From NCBI RefSeq assembly GCF_000359745.1, contig NZ_AQHN01000054.1, positions 124,001 to 188,000 of the forward strand: a stretch of DNA of 64,000 nt, given 5' to 3'. Below, piece by piece: positions 44,162 to 52,374 of this stretch (the first letter of the stretch is position 1; the number at the start of each line of letters is the position of its first letter). The stretch is from Rhizobium freirei PRF 81. Its GTDB lineage: Bacteria > Pseudomonadota > Alphaproteobacteria > Rhizobiales > Rhizobiaceae. The notes under the pieces were generated by a model. The model was not told the origin of the DNA, ran no database searches, and saw only the letters and a list, made by a program, of their open reading frames with translations. The position numbers and the translations under genes were made by a program.

Positions 44162-44955
44162 GCCGCGCCTCCCAGATAGGCTTCGATGACGCGCGGATCG
44201 CGGGCGACCTCCTCCGGCGTGCCCTCGCAGAGAAGCTGACCGCTCGCCATGACGAGCACGCGGTGACACAGGCGCGTCACCATATCGATATTGTGCTCGA
44301 TGAGCAGAAAGGTGACGCCGCGCTGATTGATATCGCGGATACGGTCGATGATCGTCTCGAGAAGCGTGGCGTTGACGCCCGCGGCGGGCTCATCGAGCAG
44401 GATAAGGGCCGGGTCGGCCATCATGACACGGGCAAGCTCGAGCAGCTTGCGCTGGCCGCCCGACAGGACGCGTGCCGGCTCATGCGCCAGGCGCGTCAGG
44501 TGAACGAGATCGAGCAGTTCCATCGCCTTTGCATGCGCGACCCTCTCCTGCTCGGCCACTTTCCACGGGCGCAGGAAATTCGACAGCAGGCGTTCGCCAG
44601 CCTGACCCTGGGCTGCCAGCATCACATTGTCGAGAAGCGTCAGATTGGGAAAGGGGCGTGGAATCTGGAACGTGCGTCCAAGACCGCGACCAATCCGGCG
44701 ATAGGCACCCTCGCCTGCGACGGCAACACCGTTCAGGATGATCTCGCCGCTGCTCGGCGCGACACTGCCGGCCAGAAGATCGAACATCGTCGTCTTGCCG
44801 GCGCCGTTGGGGCCGATCAAGCCGAGAATCTCGCCCTGGCGCACATCGAAGGACACGTCGTTGACGGCCATCAGGCCGCCGAAACGCCGCACCACGTTTC
44901 TTGCCGTCAGAACGGGCCGGGCTTCCTCCCCATGCCGTTCAGTTGTCGTACTCAT
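44158..44955 (-). CDS. livG: Branched-chain-type ABC transporter ATPase, LivG family
   Basis: The 265-residue ATPase starts at 44955 behind AGAGGGAT. Motifs are Walker A (GPNGAGKTTMFDLLAG), the LivG-specific Q-loop region (GLGRTFQIPRPFPNLTLLDNVMLA), signature (LSGGQRKLLELARVM), Walker B (LILLDEPAAGVN) and IEHNIDMV. It is the first gene of the minus-strand liv operon, divergent from a GntR-controlled operon that carries the matching binding-protein gene, with about 120 bases between. Confidence 0.93.
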   Translation of the reverse strand: MSTTTERHGEEARPVLTARNVVRRFGGLMAVNDVSFDVRQGEILGLIGPNGAGKTTMFDLLAGSVAPSSGEIILNGVAVAGEGAYRRIGRGLGRTFQIPRPFPNLTLLDNVMLAAQGQAGERLLSNFLRPWKVAEQERVAHAKAMELLDLVHLTRLAHEPARVLSGGQRKLLELARVMMADPALILLDEPAAGVNATLLETIIDRIRDINQRGVTFLLIEHNIDMVTRLCHRVLVMASGQLLCEGTPEEVARDPRVIEAYLGGAA

Positions 44956-45007
44956 GAGATCCCTCTGGCCGGAAAGCGATCGTTGCCGCTTCACTGATTA
45001 TTTGATT

Positions 45008-45030
45008 TGTGATCACACTTGCATTGATCA
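45008..45030. promoter_or_regulatory. Paired TGATCA dyads, candidate GntR operator
   Basis: A perfect 10-base palindrome TGTGATCACA at 45008-45017 and a second TGATCA at 45025-45030 lie between the divergent livG and gntR starts. Their position suits a dimeric FadR-type regulator controlling both transcripts. Confidence 0.5.
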
Positions 45031-45078
45031 CGCTAATCAGCTTTAATCTTCTTCGCAAGCCGAAAAAAGGGATTTCGA

Positions 45079-45813
45079 ATGCAAAAGGCCACCGCCGAGA
45101 AGAGCGATCCGATTGCCGCACAGCTTGCGCCCGTGGGTCGCGAAACGGTTCAGGACCGGGTCTATTTAGAGCTGCGCCGCGCCTTGATCGGCGGCCTGTT
45201 CGAGCCGAGCCAGGTGCTGACGATCCGTGGCCTGGCCGATGCGCTGATGACCAGCACCATGCCGGTGCGCGAGGCGCTGGGCCGGCTGATTACCGAAAAG
45301 GCGCTGGAGGCCCTCCCCAACCGATCCGTTCGCGTGCCGCCGATTACGCTGGAGCGCATGGACGACCTTTTGCGTGCCCGCACCCTCATCGAGGGCGAGG
45401 CGATCGCGCTTGCAGCCACCCGCATGACGTCGCGCCAGATCGCCACCATCGAGGCCATGCTTGGCGAATGGGACGAGATGCGCGCACTGAAGCACAAGAA
45501 GGACGTCGACCGCGAAGTCACGCTCAACCAGGCCTTTCATTTCGAGATCTACCGGGCCTGCGGCTCGGCCGTGCTGATCCCGATGATCGAAAGCCTGTGG
45601 CTGCAGTCCGGCCCCTGTATCCGCGTCGCTATCTACGCTTTCTCGGATGCCGGCGAGGTCGACACGGCCCATTATCACCGCACGATCGTCAAGGCGATCG
45701 CCGCGCAGGATGCCAAGGAAGCCCGCGATGCGCTGGTCGCAGACATCAGTCGGCCGTTCGCCTTCCTGCGCAGCAAACTGGAAGCAGAAGCCAAGGAGGG
45801 TATGTCCGTATGA
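45079..45813 (+). CDS. GntR-family regulator, FadR/FCD subfamily
   Basis: The 244-residue protein has a GntR winged helix (VQDRVYLELRRALIGGLFEPSQVLTIRGLADALMTSTMPVREALGRLITEKALEALPNRSVRV) and an FCD ligand domain with the metal-binding pattern LNQAFHFEIYRACG and YHRTIVKAIAAQDAKEARDAL. FCD regulators usually bind carboxylic acids or amino-acid-like ligands. It is the first gene of the operon it probably controls; its stop overlaps the next start (ATGA). Dyads just upstream are its likely operator, also serving the divergent liv genes. Confidence 0.92.
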   Translation: MQKATAEKSDPIAAQLAPVGRETVQDRVYLELRRALIGGLFEPSQVLTIRGLADALMTSTMPVREALGRLITEKALEALPNRSVRVPPITLERMDDLLRARTLIEGEAIALAATRMTSRQIATIEAMLGEWDEMRALKHKKDVDREVTLNQAFHFEIYRACGSAVLIPMIESLWLQSGPCIRVAIYAFSDAGEVDTAHYHRTIVKAIAAQDAKEARDALVADISRPFAFLRSKLEAEAKEGMSV

Positions 45814-46298
45814 GCCAACTCGCCGTCAAGATCTCCGAACCACGCTCCGGCCTCAGCGTCCTTGCGCCGCTGCTGGACGCAAAGGCGCCGGACAATGCCG
45901 CCTTTCTCTGGAGCTACCTCAGCGAACCGCACGTGGTCGGCGGCATCCATGCCATGTGGACCGGCCCGGAAATCTCCTGCCCGATCCCGCCAGCGCATCT
46001 TAGAGACACTTCCTATGCGAGCGCCCTCCCTGCGGAGAACGCAACGCTGACACCCCAGCCCGGCGATATCGTACTGAGCTATGTGCCGCCGCGCATGTGG
46101 GGCGGCAATCCCGATGCGATTTTCGATATCGGTCTGTTCTATGGACAGGGCGCCCGCCTGCTGTTCCCGATCGGCTGGCTTGCCGGCAGTGTCGTCGCGC
46201 AGGTACGCCCGGAGGAGCGCGAGCACTTCGCGGCGGCTTGCGGCGTTATCCGCCGCAACGGCGCCTGCGACGTCACCTTCGAACGCGCGGAGATCTGA
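45810..46298 (+). CDS. DUF3830-family (cyclophilin-like) protein
   Basis: The 162-residue soluble protein has the features I associate with DUF3830, a cyclophilin-like beta-barrel: APDNAAFLWSYLSEP, GGIHAMWTGPEISCPIP, LTPQPGDIVLSYVPPRMWGGNPDAIFDIGLFYGQGARLLFPIGWLAGSVVA. Members lie next to transport and amidohydrolase or hydantoinase-type genes; no biochemical activity is firmly established as far as I know. Its start overlaps the GntR stop by ATGA. It may be a binding or ring-opening component of the unknown pathway. Confidence 0.82.
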   Translation: MSQLAVKISEPRSGLSVLAPLLDAKAPDNAAFLWSYLSEPHVVGGIHAMWTGPEISCPIPPAHLRDTSYASALPAENATLTPQPGDIVLSYVPPRMWGGNPDAIFDIGLFYGQGARLLFPIGWLAGSVVAQVRPEEREHFAAACGVIRRNGACDVTFERAEI

Positions 46299-46299
46299 G

Positions 46300-46653
46300 A
46301 TGACAGCCGCAGCCGATGACAGTTTCGAGCTGTTCGATCTCAGGGTCGAGGCCGTCATTCCCGAGGGCGGGCCGATCTATTGCGGCGCAAAGCCTGGTGA
46401 CTATTTCGAACTCAAGGGTGAAATGCTGTCCCTGCCACCAGGCCAAGGCTTTTCGATTTACTCCATTTCAGCCGTCCTGCCGCTGCTCGCGGCGAAGCAG
46501 CGGCCGACCCACAAGAACGATTGGATGACATCGGACGCGGAGATCGCCTGCCCCGACCCGAACTGCGCAAGCAGGCTGCGGATCGTCAGGACGGGCAAGC
46601 GGCGGTTCAGCCATGCCCAAACGACGGCCGTGCCGTTGCCTGAAGGAGAATGA
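46300..46653 (+). CDS. TIGR04076-family small protein
   Basis: The 117-residue protein (FDLRVEAVIPEGGPIYCGAKPGDYFELKGEMLSLPPGQGFSIYSISAVLPLLAAKQR, then WMTSDAEIACPDPNCASRLRIVRTGKRRF) fits the TIGR04076 pattern, with a conserved early Cys, a proline-rich turn and a late Cys pair (CPDPNC). The cysteines could bind a metal or an Fe-S centre. The family has no known reaction. It is one base from the DUF3830 gene and overlaps the aldo-keto reductase start, so it belongs to the operon. Confidence 0.75.
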   Translation: MTAAADDSFELFDLRVEAVIPEGGPIYCGAKPGDYFELKGEMLSLPPGQGFSIYSISAVLPLLAAKQRPTHKNDWMTSDAEIACPDPNCASRLRIVRTGKRRFSHAQTTAVPLPEGE

Positions 46654-47714
46654 ACCGCATGACCGCCAAGACCTTTGAGCTCAGCCCCGGATACCATATC
46701 TCCCGCGTCATCCGCGGCGGCTGGCAGCTTGCCGGAGGGCACGGCGCCATCGATCGCACCCAGGCCGTGACCGACCTGATCGCCGCTTTCGACGTCGGTA
46801 TCCGTACCTATGACTGCGCCGATATCTACACCGGCGTCGAGGAGCTGATCGGCGAAGCGCGCGAGCGGCTTCGCAACGAACGCGGAGCCGAAGCGGCTGG
46901 GGCCATGAAAGTCCACACCAAGCTGGTTCCGGATCTGGAAAAGCTCGCCTCGATCAATCGCGACTACATTCGCGGCATCGTCGACAAGTCTCTGCGCAAG
47001 CTGAAGACCGAACAACTCGACCTGGTGCAGTTTCACTGGTGGGACTATTCGCTGTCGGGCTATCTCGACGCGCTCGGCTGGCTTGACGAGATGCGCCGGG
47101 AAGGCAAGGTTCGGAATGTCGGCACGACGAATTTCGATACGCCGCATATCGCCGAGATCCTCACCGCCGGCATCCCCCTGGTCAGCCAGCAACTGCAATA
47201 TTCGGTTCTCGACCAGCGGCCAACGCATGGGCTTGCGCAGCTGGCAGCCAAGAACGATGTGAAATTCCTCTGCTACGGCTCGGTGGCCGGCGGCTTCCTG
47301 AGCGACAAATGGCTGGGGCAGCCGGAGCCGGACATGCCGCTCGAGAACCGCTCGCTCGTCAAATACAAGCTGATCATCGATGATTTCGGCGGCTGGGAGC
47401 TGTTCCAATCGCTGCTTGGCACGCTAAAGGCCATCGGCAATAGGTATGGTGTCGATATCGCCACCATTGCCAGCACTTGGGTGCTGGAGCAGCCGCAGGT
47501 CGCCGCCGTCATCGTCGGCGCCCGCAACAAGGCACATGCGCTCGCCAATGCCAAGATCATGGATATCGTACTCTCGGATGAAGACCGTCGGCAGATCTCC
47601 GGCATCATCGCCCAAGGCCCGGGCCTTGAAGGCGACGTCTATACGCTGGAGCGCGATCGCACCGGCAGGCATGGTTCGATCATGCATTACAACCTCAATG
47701 CGGGGAAAGTATGA
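46650..47714 (+). CDS. Aldo/keto reductase
   Basis: The 354-residue TIM-barrel oxidoreductase starts at 46650 behind AAGGAG. It has the catalytic Asp/Tyr segment TYDCADIYTGVEELIGEA, the VHTKLVPD lysine strand, QLDLVQFHWWDYS with the catalytic His, and a C-terminal NADPH-binding part (QVAAVIVGARNKAHALANAKIMD). The GVEELIGEA variant and the long C-terminus (GPGLEGDVYTLERDRTGRHGSIMHYNLN) differ from the common YakC group. It would reduce a carbonyl, or oxidise an alcohol, in the pathway served by this operon. Confidence 0.9.
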   Translation: MNRMTAKTFELSPGYHISRVIRGGWQLAGGHGAIDRTQAVTDLIAAFDVGIRTYDCADIYTGVEELIGEARERLRNERGAEAAGAMKVHTKLVPDLEKLASINRDYIRGIVDKSLRKLKTEQLDLVQFHWWDYSLSGYLDALGWLDEMRREGKVRNVGTTNFDTPHIAEILTAGIPLVSQQLQYSVLDQRPTHGLAQLAAKNDVKFLCYGSVAGGFLSDKWLGQPEPDMPLENRSLVKYKLIIDDFGGWELFQSLLGTLKAIGNRYGVDIATIASTWVLEQPQVAAVIVGARNKAHALANAKIMDIVLSDEDRRQISGIIAQGPGLEGDVYTLERDRTGRHGSIMHYNLNAGKV

Positions 47715-48139
47715 GCCAGGAACCGTCTCTCTTTCAAAAGGTCAGCGCCGAGGTCTTCGATTTCCATCGCTTCTTCGAGGGATGGTACAATGCCGCAACA
47801 GCAGACAGCATCGATTTCGGCCGCTGCGAGCGCGCATTCGGTCGGGCTTTTCACATGATCCCGCCGACCGGGCGCGTCTTCGACCGCGCGGAGACCATCG
47901 AGCTAATCCGGGCAAACCGAGCGACTTTTCAGGGCAATTTCACTATCGAGATTTCGGATATCCGCGCGGGCTATGAAACCGCTGATACGATCGTCCTGAC
48001 CTATATCGAGGCTCAGTCGCGCGCCGGCAAATACAGCCGGCGTCAGGCAAGCGCGCTTTTCACCGCAAGTTCATCGGCACCCAACGGCGTCGAATGGCAG
48101 CATCTGCATGAAACCTGGCTGCAGATGCCGGAGACCTGA
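47711..48139 (+). CDS. NTF2-like/SnoaL-type small protein (DUF4440-like)
   Basis: The 142-residue protein has the cone-shaped alpha+beta pattern of NTF2-like proteins: an N-terminal helix (FDFHRFFEGWYNAATADS), a loop with HMIPPTGRVFDRAETIELIRANR, and strands NFTIEISDIRAGYETADTIVLTYIEAQSR and QASALFTASSSAPNGVEWQHLHETWLQ. Such domains are small enzymes or ligand-binding subunits. It overlaps the aldo/keto reductase stop (ATGA). Function in the pathway is unknown. Confidence 0.78.
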   Translation: MSQEPSLFQKVSAEVFDFHRFFEGWYNAATADSIDFGRCERAFGRAFHMIPPTGRVFDRAETIELIRANRATFQGNFTIEISDIRAGYETADTIVLTYIEAQSRAGKYSRRQASALFTASSSAPNGVEWQHLHETWLQMPET

Positions 48140-48191
48140 CAGGTTCGCAAAACCAGAAATGAAAATCGTTGACCGAACAAGGGGAACAAAG

Positions 48192-49448
48192 ATGAAGAAG
48201 ACGATATTTCAAATCACGACGGCTCTGGCCCTTCTCGCCGCAGCCGGCGCCGCCAATGCCGCCGACTGCAAAGTGACGGTCGGCCTCGTGATGGAACTGA
48301 CCGGCCCCGCCGGCGAATATGGCCAGGCGGGCGCAAAATCCGTCGAGATGGCTTTCCGTGATATCAACGCCGCCGGCGGCGTTCACGGCTGCGATCTGGC
48401 AACAGATACCCGTGACAGCCAGAGCCAGGGCAATGTCGCCGTCGACGCCGCCACTCAGCTCGTGCAGGTCAAGAAAGTGCCGGCCATCATCGGCGGTATT
48501 ATTTCCTCGGTGACCATCCCGATCCTGACCTCGGTCACCGCGCCGGCCAAGATCGTGCAGGTATCGCCCGCCGCCTCCTCGCCGACGCTGACCTCTCTCG
48601 GGCGCGACGGCAAGACCAACGGCATCTTCTTCCGCACCATCACGTCGGATTCGCTGCAGGGCATCGCGGCCGCCAAATATGCGATCGACAAGGGTTTCAA
48701 GAAGCTGGCGATCATCCACGTCAACAACGATTTCGGCGTCAACATGGTCGCCGAATTCTCAAAGGCCTATAAGGCGCTCGGCGGCACGATCGTGTCGACC
48801 ACGCCATATAACGAGAAGCAGTCGAGCTACGCTTCGGAAGTCACCGCCGGCATGGCCGGCAGCCCGGACGGCCTCTATCTTGTCAGCACGCCGGTCGACG
48901 GTGCGACCATCGCCCGCACCTGGATCTCGCAGGGCGGTCCGCAGAAATTCCTGCTCAATGACGGCATGAACAGCCCTGACTTCATCGACTCAGTCGGAGC
49001 GGATTACCTCAAGGATGCCTACGGCACTTCGTCCGGCACGACGCCGACGCCGTCGACCGACTACTTCAACAAGAACTATAAGACGTTCTCCGGCATCGAG
49101 CCTTCCAATCCGGCCGCAGACCGCGCCTATGATGCCGGCGCGATCGTCGGTCTTGCTCTGGCCATTACCGGCAACGACACCTCCAAGCTGAAGGAGGCGA
49201 TCTTTAAGGTCGTCGACCCGAAGGGCACGCCGATCTATGCTGGCAAGGAAGAGTTCGCCAAGGCGCTCGGCCTGATCAAGGAAGGTAAGCCGATCCGCTA
49301 TGAAGGCGTCATCGGGCCGGTTTCCTTCGATCAGTACGGCGACATCACCGGTCCCTTCCGCCTTTGGAAGATCGCCGACGGCAAGGTCACGACCGATGGC
49401 GAGCTGAAGATGGAAGACGTCTCGGCTCTCAAGGACAAGATCAAGTAA
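48192..49448 (+). CDS. Periplasmic binding protein of the Liv-type ABC transporter
   Basis: The 418-residue type-I periplasmic binding protein starts at 48192 (AAGGGGAAC upstream) with a signal peptide (MKKTIFQITTALALLAAAGAANA). The mature part follows the LivJ layout: VGLVMELTGPAGEYGQAGAKSVEMAFRDINAAGGVHGCDL, IIGGIISSVTIPILTSV, VNNDFGVNMVAEFSKAYKALGGTIV and the late PADRAYDAGAIVGLAL. It is the receptor for the livMHFG transporter encoded on the other strand 4 kb away, which ties that transporter to this catabolic operon. Ligand unknown; an amino-acid or small-amide-like compound is plausible. Confidence 0.92.
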   Translation: MKKTIFQITTALALLAAAGAANAADCKVTVGLVMELTGPAGEYGQAGAKSVEMAFRDINAAGGVHGCDLATDTRDSQSQGNVAVDAATQLVQVKKVPAIIGGIISSVTIPILTSVTAPAKIVQVSPAASSPTLTSLGRDGKTNGIFFRTITSDSLQGIAAAKYAIDKGFKKLAIIHVNNDFGVNMVAEFSKAYKALGGTIVSTTPYNEKQSSYASEVTAGMAGSPDGLYLVSTPVDGATIARTWISQGGPQKFLLNDGMNSPDFIDSVGADYLKDAYGTSSGTTPTPSTDYFNKNYKTFSGIEPSNPAADRAYDAGAIVGLALAITGNDTSKLKEAIFKVVDPKGTPIYAGKEEFAKALGLIKEGKPIRYEGVIGPVSFDQYGDITGPFRLWKIADGKVTTDGELKMEDVSALKDKIK

Positions 49449-49582
49449 GCAGTCATTCCACCTTCGAAACTGCGAGGCGCACCGATCGGAGCGCCTCGCG
49501 TGAAAACATCCCGGCGCAATCCCTGCAGCGGCTGACCTGTCGTGACAGCCATCTGGCATAGTTATTGAGAGATCGTCCGCTA

Positions 49583-50881
49583 ATGCCCGGCCAAGCTGCC
49601 CGCCCCATCAATCCGACCTTGTGGACGCTGACGGCCGGACGCGCGCCTGAGCTTTCTCGCGACCTGCCTTCCCGCTGCGACGTTGTCGTGATCGGCGGCG
49701 GCTTCACCGGCTTGACCGCCGCGCTTCATCTCGCCCGCGCCGGCCGTTCGGTCACGATCCTTGAGGCCGGGCAATTGGGCGCCGGTGCGAGCGGCATGAA
49801 TGCCGGCTTCGTGGTTCCGAATTTCGCCAAGGCCGACCCCGCGACCGTCCGCCGGAAGCTCTCGCGCGATAAGGCCGATGCCCTGCTGTCACTCGTCGGC
49901 TCGGGCGCCGACGAGGTCTTTGCGACCATTGCAGAGGCGAATATTTCCTGCGACGCCGCGCAAACCGGCTGGCTGCAGCCGGCCTATGGCGAAGATATGG
50001 CTCAGATCCTGCGCCAACGGGCAAAGGATTGGGCGGAACTCGGCCGCCCTGTCGAATTTCTCGACGCCGGCGCCATCCGAGGCGAAACAGGGATGGGTAT
50101 CTATTCCGGAGCATTGCTCGACCATTCCGGCGGCACCATCCACCCTTTGAACTACCTCTACGGGCTTGCGCGTGCGGTAACGCAGCGCGGCGGCGTAATC
50201 CGCGAGAACAGTAGAGTTGACAGCGTTAAGCGAGATGGCGGCGGCTGGTGCGTCGGCCTTACGGGTCATGAAATCGAGGCTGATACCGTCCTTCTCGCCA
50301 CCAACGCCTTTACCGACGGAATAGCCGCGCGCATGGGCAAAACCGGCGTGCCGCTCAGGGTCTATCAGGTGGCGACGAAGCCGATCGATGCCGAAACCGT
50401 TGCACGCATAGCACCGCATCGGCGTCCCGTCGGCGATACGCGCTCCAACCTTTTCACCTACCGGCTCGATCGCGATGACAGGCTGATCAGTGGCGGCATG
50501 GCGATCAACCCGATCGGCGCCTTCGAGCGTGTCGGCCGCGCCGTCGTCGACCGGCTCGCATCGGAGCTGCGCCTGCCGCGCCATCCGGGTATCGAGATCG
50601 TCTGGACTGGGACGGCAATCATGACGCCGGACTTCCTGCCGCGCCTCTATCGGTTCGGCGAAGGTTTCTTCGGAGGCATCGGCTGCAACGGTCGCGGCAT
50701 AGCTATGACGGCCCAGCTCGGTCGGACCCTTGCGCGACTGGCGCTCGGCGAGCCGTTAGAGTCCCTGCCGATCCCGCTTCAATCGAGCCGACCGCTGCCG
50801 TTTCACAGGTTCATGCCCCTCGTCGCGTCGCTCGCGCTGGCGCATGCGCGCTTTGAAGACTGGCGCACCGGACGCCGGTAG
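49583..50881 (+). CDS. FAD-dependent amine/amino-acid oxidoreductase (DAO family)
   Basis: The 432-residue flavoprotein has the FAD motif DVVVIGGGFTGLTAALHLARAGRSVTILEAGQLGAGASGMNAGFVVPNF, a DAO-type substrate domain, and the late FAD/substrate block GEGFFGGIGCNGRGIAMTAQLGRTLA. This is the gamma-glutamylputrescine oxidase (PuuB)-like branch that oxidises secondary amines, N-substituted amino acids or polyamine derivatives. The ATG at 49583 is used; an earlier TTG at 49565 is possible. Being last in the operon behind the binding-protein gene, it probably performs the first oxidation of the imported substrate. Confidence 0.9.
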   Translation: MPGQAARPINPTLWTLTAGRAPELSRDLPSRCDVVVIGGGFTGLTAALHLARAGRSVTILEAGQLGAGASGMNAGFVVPNFAKADPATVRRKLSRDKADALLSLVGSGADEVFATIAEANISCDAAQTGWLQPAYGEDMAQILRQRAKDWAELGRPVEFLDAGAIRGETGMGIYSGALLDHSGGTIHPLNYLYGLARAVTQRGGVIRENSRVDSVKRDGGGWCVGLTGHEIEADTVLLATNAFTDGIAARMGKTGVPLRVYQVATKPIDAETVARIAPHRRPVGDTRSNLFTYRLDRDDRLISGGMAINPIGAFERVGRAVVDRLASELRLPRHPGIEIVWTGTAIMTPDFLPRLYRFGEGFFGGIGCNGRGIAMTAQLGRTLARLALGEPLESLPIPLQSSRPLPFHRFMPLVASLALAHARFEDWRTGRR

Positions 50882-51044
50882 CAGGCAAGCGGAGCCAATC
50901 ATCAATCATGTCGGCAGCAATTGCCCATTAAGTCTATAGATAAAGAAATTAAGAAGCGGCCGCATCCGCAAAAACGAAATGCCTTTTCTCGCGGCTGGGC
51001 TTTGAATGCTGCATCGTGGCGCCGAATGAAATCGGAGTCCGCCC

Positions 51045-52262
51045 ATGAACGCGCAATTGCATCACATCAACACCAAACAGCCTGAGGCGGCCTTGCTTGA
51101 GAGCGAGCAACACGCGCTCGCCGTCGCGCAGGAGCTCGCCGCACGCTTTGCTGTGACCGCCTCGGAGCGAGACAGCGAAAGGCTGCTTCCATTTGACGAG
51201 ATGGATGCGCTGTCGCGATCCGGTCTGCTCGCGATTACCGTTCCGGAGGAATATGGCGGGCTGGATGTCTCGAATGCAACGCTGGCGGAGATCACGGCGA
51301 TCCTGGCACAGGCCGATGGCTCGATCGGGCAGATCCCGCAGAACCATTTCTATATCCTCGAAGCTCTGCGCATCGACGGTTCTGAAGACCAGAAACGCTA
51401 CTTCTTCGGCCGCGCATTGGCGGGCGACCGGTTCGGCAATGCTCTATCCGAGCGCGGTACGAAGACGGTCGGTCACTATAACACCCGCATCAACAGCGAT
51501 GGTCCCGGCTATCGCATCAACGGTCGCAAGTTCTATTCGACGGGCGTTCTCTTTGCCGATTGGGTCACCGTCTTCGCGCTGGATGAAGCCGACAAGCTGG
51601 TCATGGCTTTCGTTCCGCAGGGTACGGAAGGCGTCGAAATCATCGACGATTGGGATGGCTTCGGGCAGCGCACCACCGGCAGCGGCACCACGGTTCTCAA
51701 CAATGTCTATGTGAATGCCGATCACGTCGTCCCCCACCACAAGGGTTTCGAGCGGGCGACGACGATCGGTTCTGTCGGTCAGATCATCCACGCCGGCATC
51801 GATCTCGGCATTGCCAGAGCTGCCTTTGCCGAAACGCTGGATTTCGTGAAAACCAGGGCGCGTCCCTGGACGGATAGCGGTGTCGAGCGCGCTAGCGACG
51901 ATCCACTGACGATCGCCAAGGTCGGCCAGATCGCTATCCGGCTGGAAGCGGCAACCGCGACCATCGAGCGTGCCGGACGCAAGGTCGATGCAGCCCAGGT
52001 CGAAACGACGGAGAAGAGAGTGGTCGAGGCGACCCTTGCCGTTGCGGCAGCCAAGGTGCTGACGACGGAGATCGCCATCGAAGCGACGAACACGCTGTTC
52101 GAACTTGCCGGAACTGCCTCGGTTAAACTCGACCTTAATCTCGACCGACACTGGCGCAATGCCCGCACGCACACATTGCACGACCCGGTCCGCTGGAAAT
52201 ATCACGTCGTCGGCAACTACCACTTAAACGACGTCATCCCGCCGAAGAACGGCGCGCTCTGA
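51045..52262 (+). CDS. sfnB: SfnB-type flavin-dependent monooxygenase (acyl-CoA dehydrogenase fold)
   Basis: The 405-residue protein has the acyl-CoA dehydrogenase fold (LLAITVPEEYGGLDVSNATLAEITAILAQADGSIGQIPQNHFYILEAL, GYRINGRKFYSTGVLFADWVTVFA, DWDGFGQRTTGSGTTVLNNVYV, DRHWRNARTHTLHDPVRWKYHVVG). The GFGQR-T-SGT block and RHWRNARTHTLHDP tail mark the SfnB/DszC branch, which uses reduced flavin and O2 in sulfur acquisition from dimethyl sulfone or related compounds rather than oxidising acyl-CoA. It lies alone between an FAD oxidase gene and a convergent purine transporter gene. Half of the shared dyad motif occurs about 105 bases upstream. Confidence 0.88.
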   Translation: MNAQLHHINTKQPEAALLESEQHALAVAQELAARFAVTASERDSERLLPFDEMDALSRSGLLAITVPEEYGGLDVSNATLAEITAILAQADGSIGQIPQNHFYILEALRIDGSEDQKRYFFGRALAGDRFGNALSERGTKTVGHYNTRINSDGPGYRINGRKFYSTGVLFADWVTVFALDEADKLVMAFVPQGTEGVEIIDDWDGFGQRTTGSGTTVLNNVYVNADHVVPHHKGFERATTIGSVGQIIHAGIDLGIARAAFAETLDFVKTRARPWTDSGVERASDDPLTIAKVGQIAIRLEAATATIERAGRKVDAAQVETTEKRVVEATLAVAAAKVLTTEIAIEATNTLFELAGTASVKLDLNLDRHWRNARTHTLHDPVRWKYHVVGNYHLNDVIPPKNGAL

Positions 52263-52374
52263 CGGAGACCTAAATGGTGCCTCGTTGGCCGATGGGAATG
52301 AATAGCCGCCCGCATAAGAAAGCGGCTTGAAAGCATCTGGGCGCTCTCAAACCGCTATCTTTGCATATCTGGCG

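Noticed and set aside
50933..50940. TCTATAGA palindrome and AGTCTA half-site upstream of the SfnB-type gene as a fourth copy of the shared dyad
   Set aside because: The second half at 9-base spacing is AAATTA, not TAGANT, so it does not meet the pattern; kept only as a weak hint.
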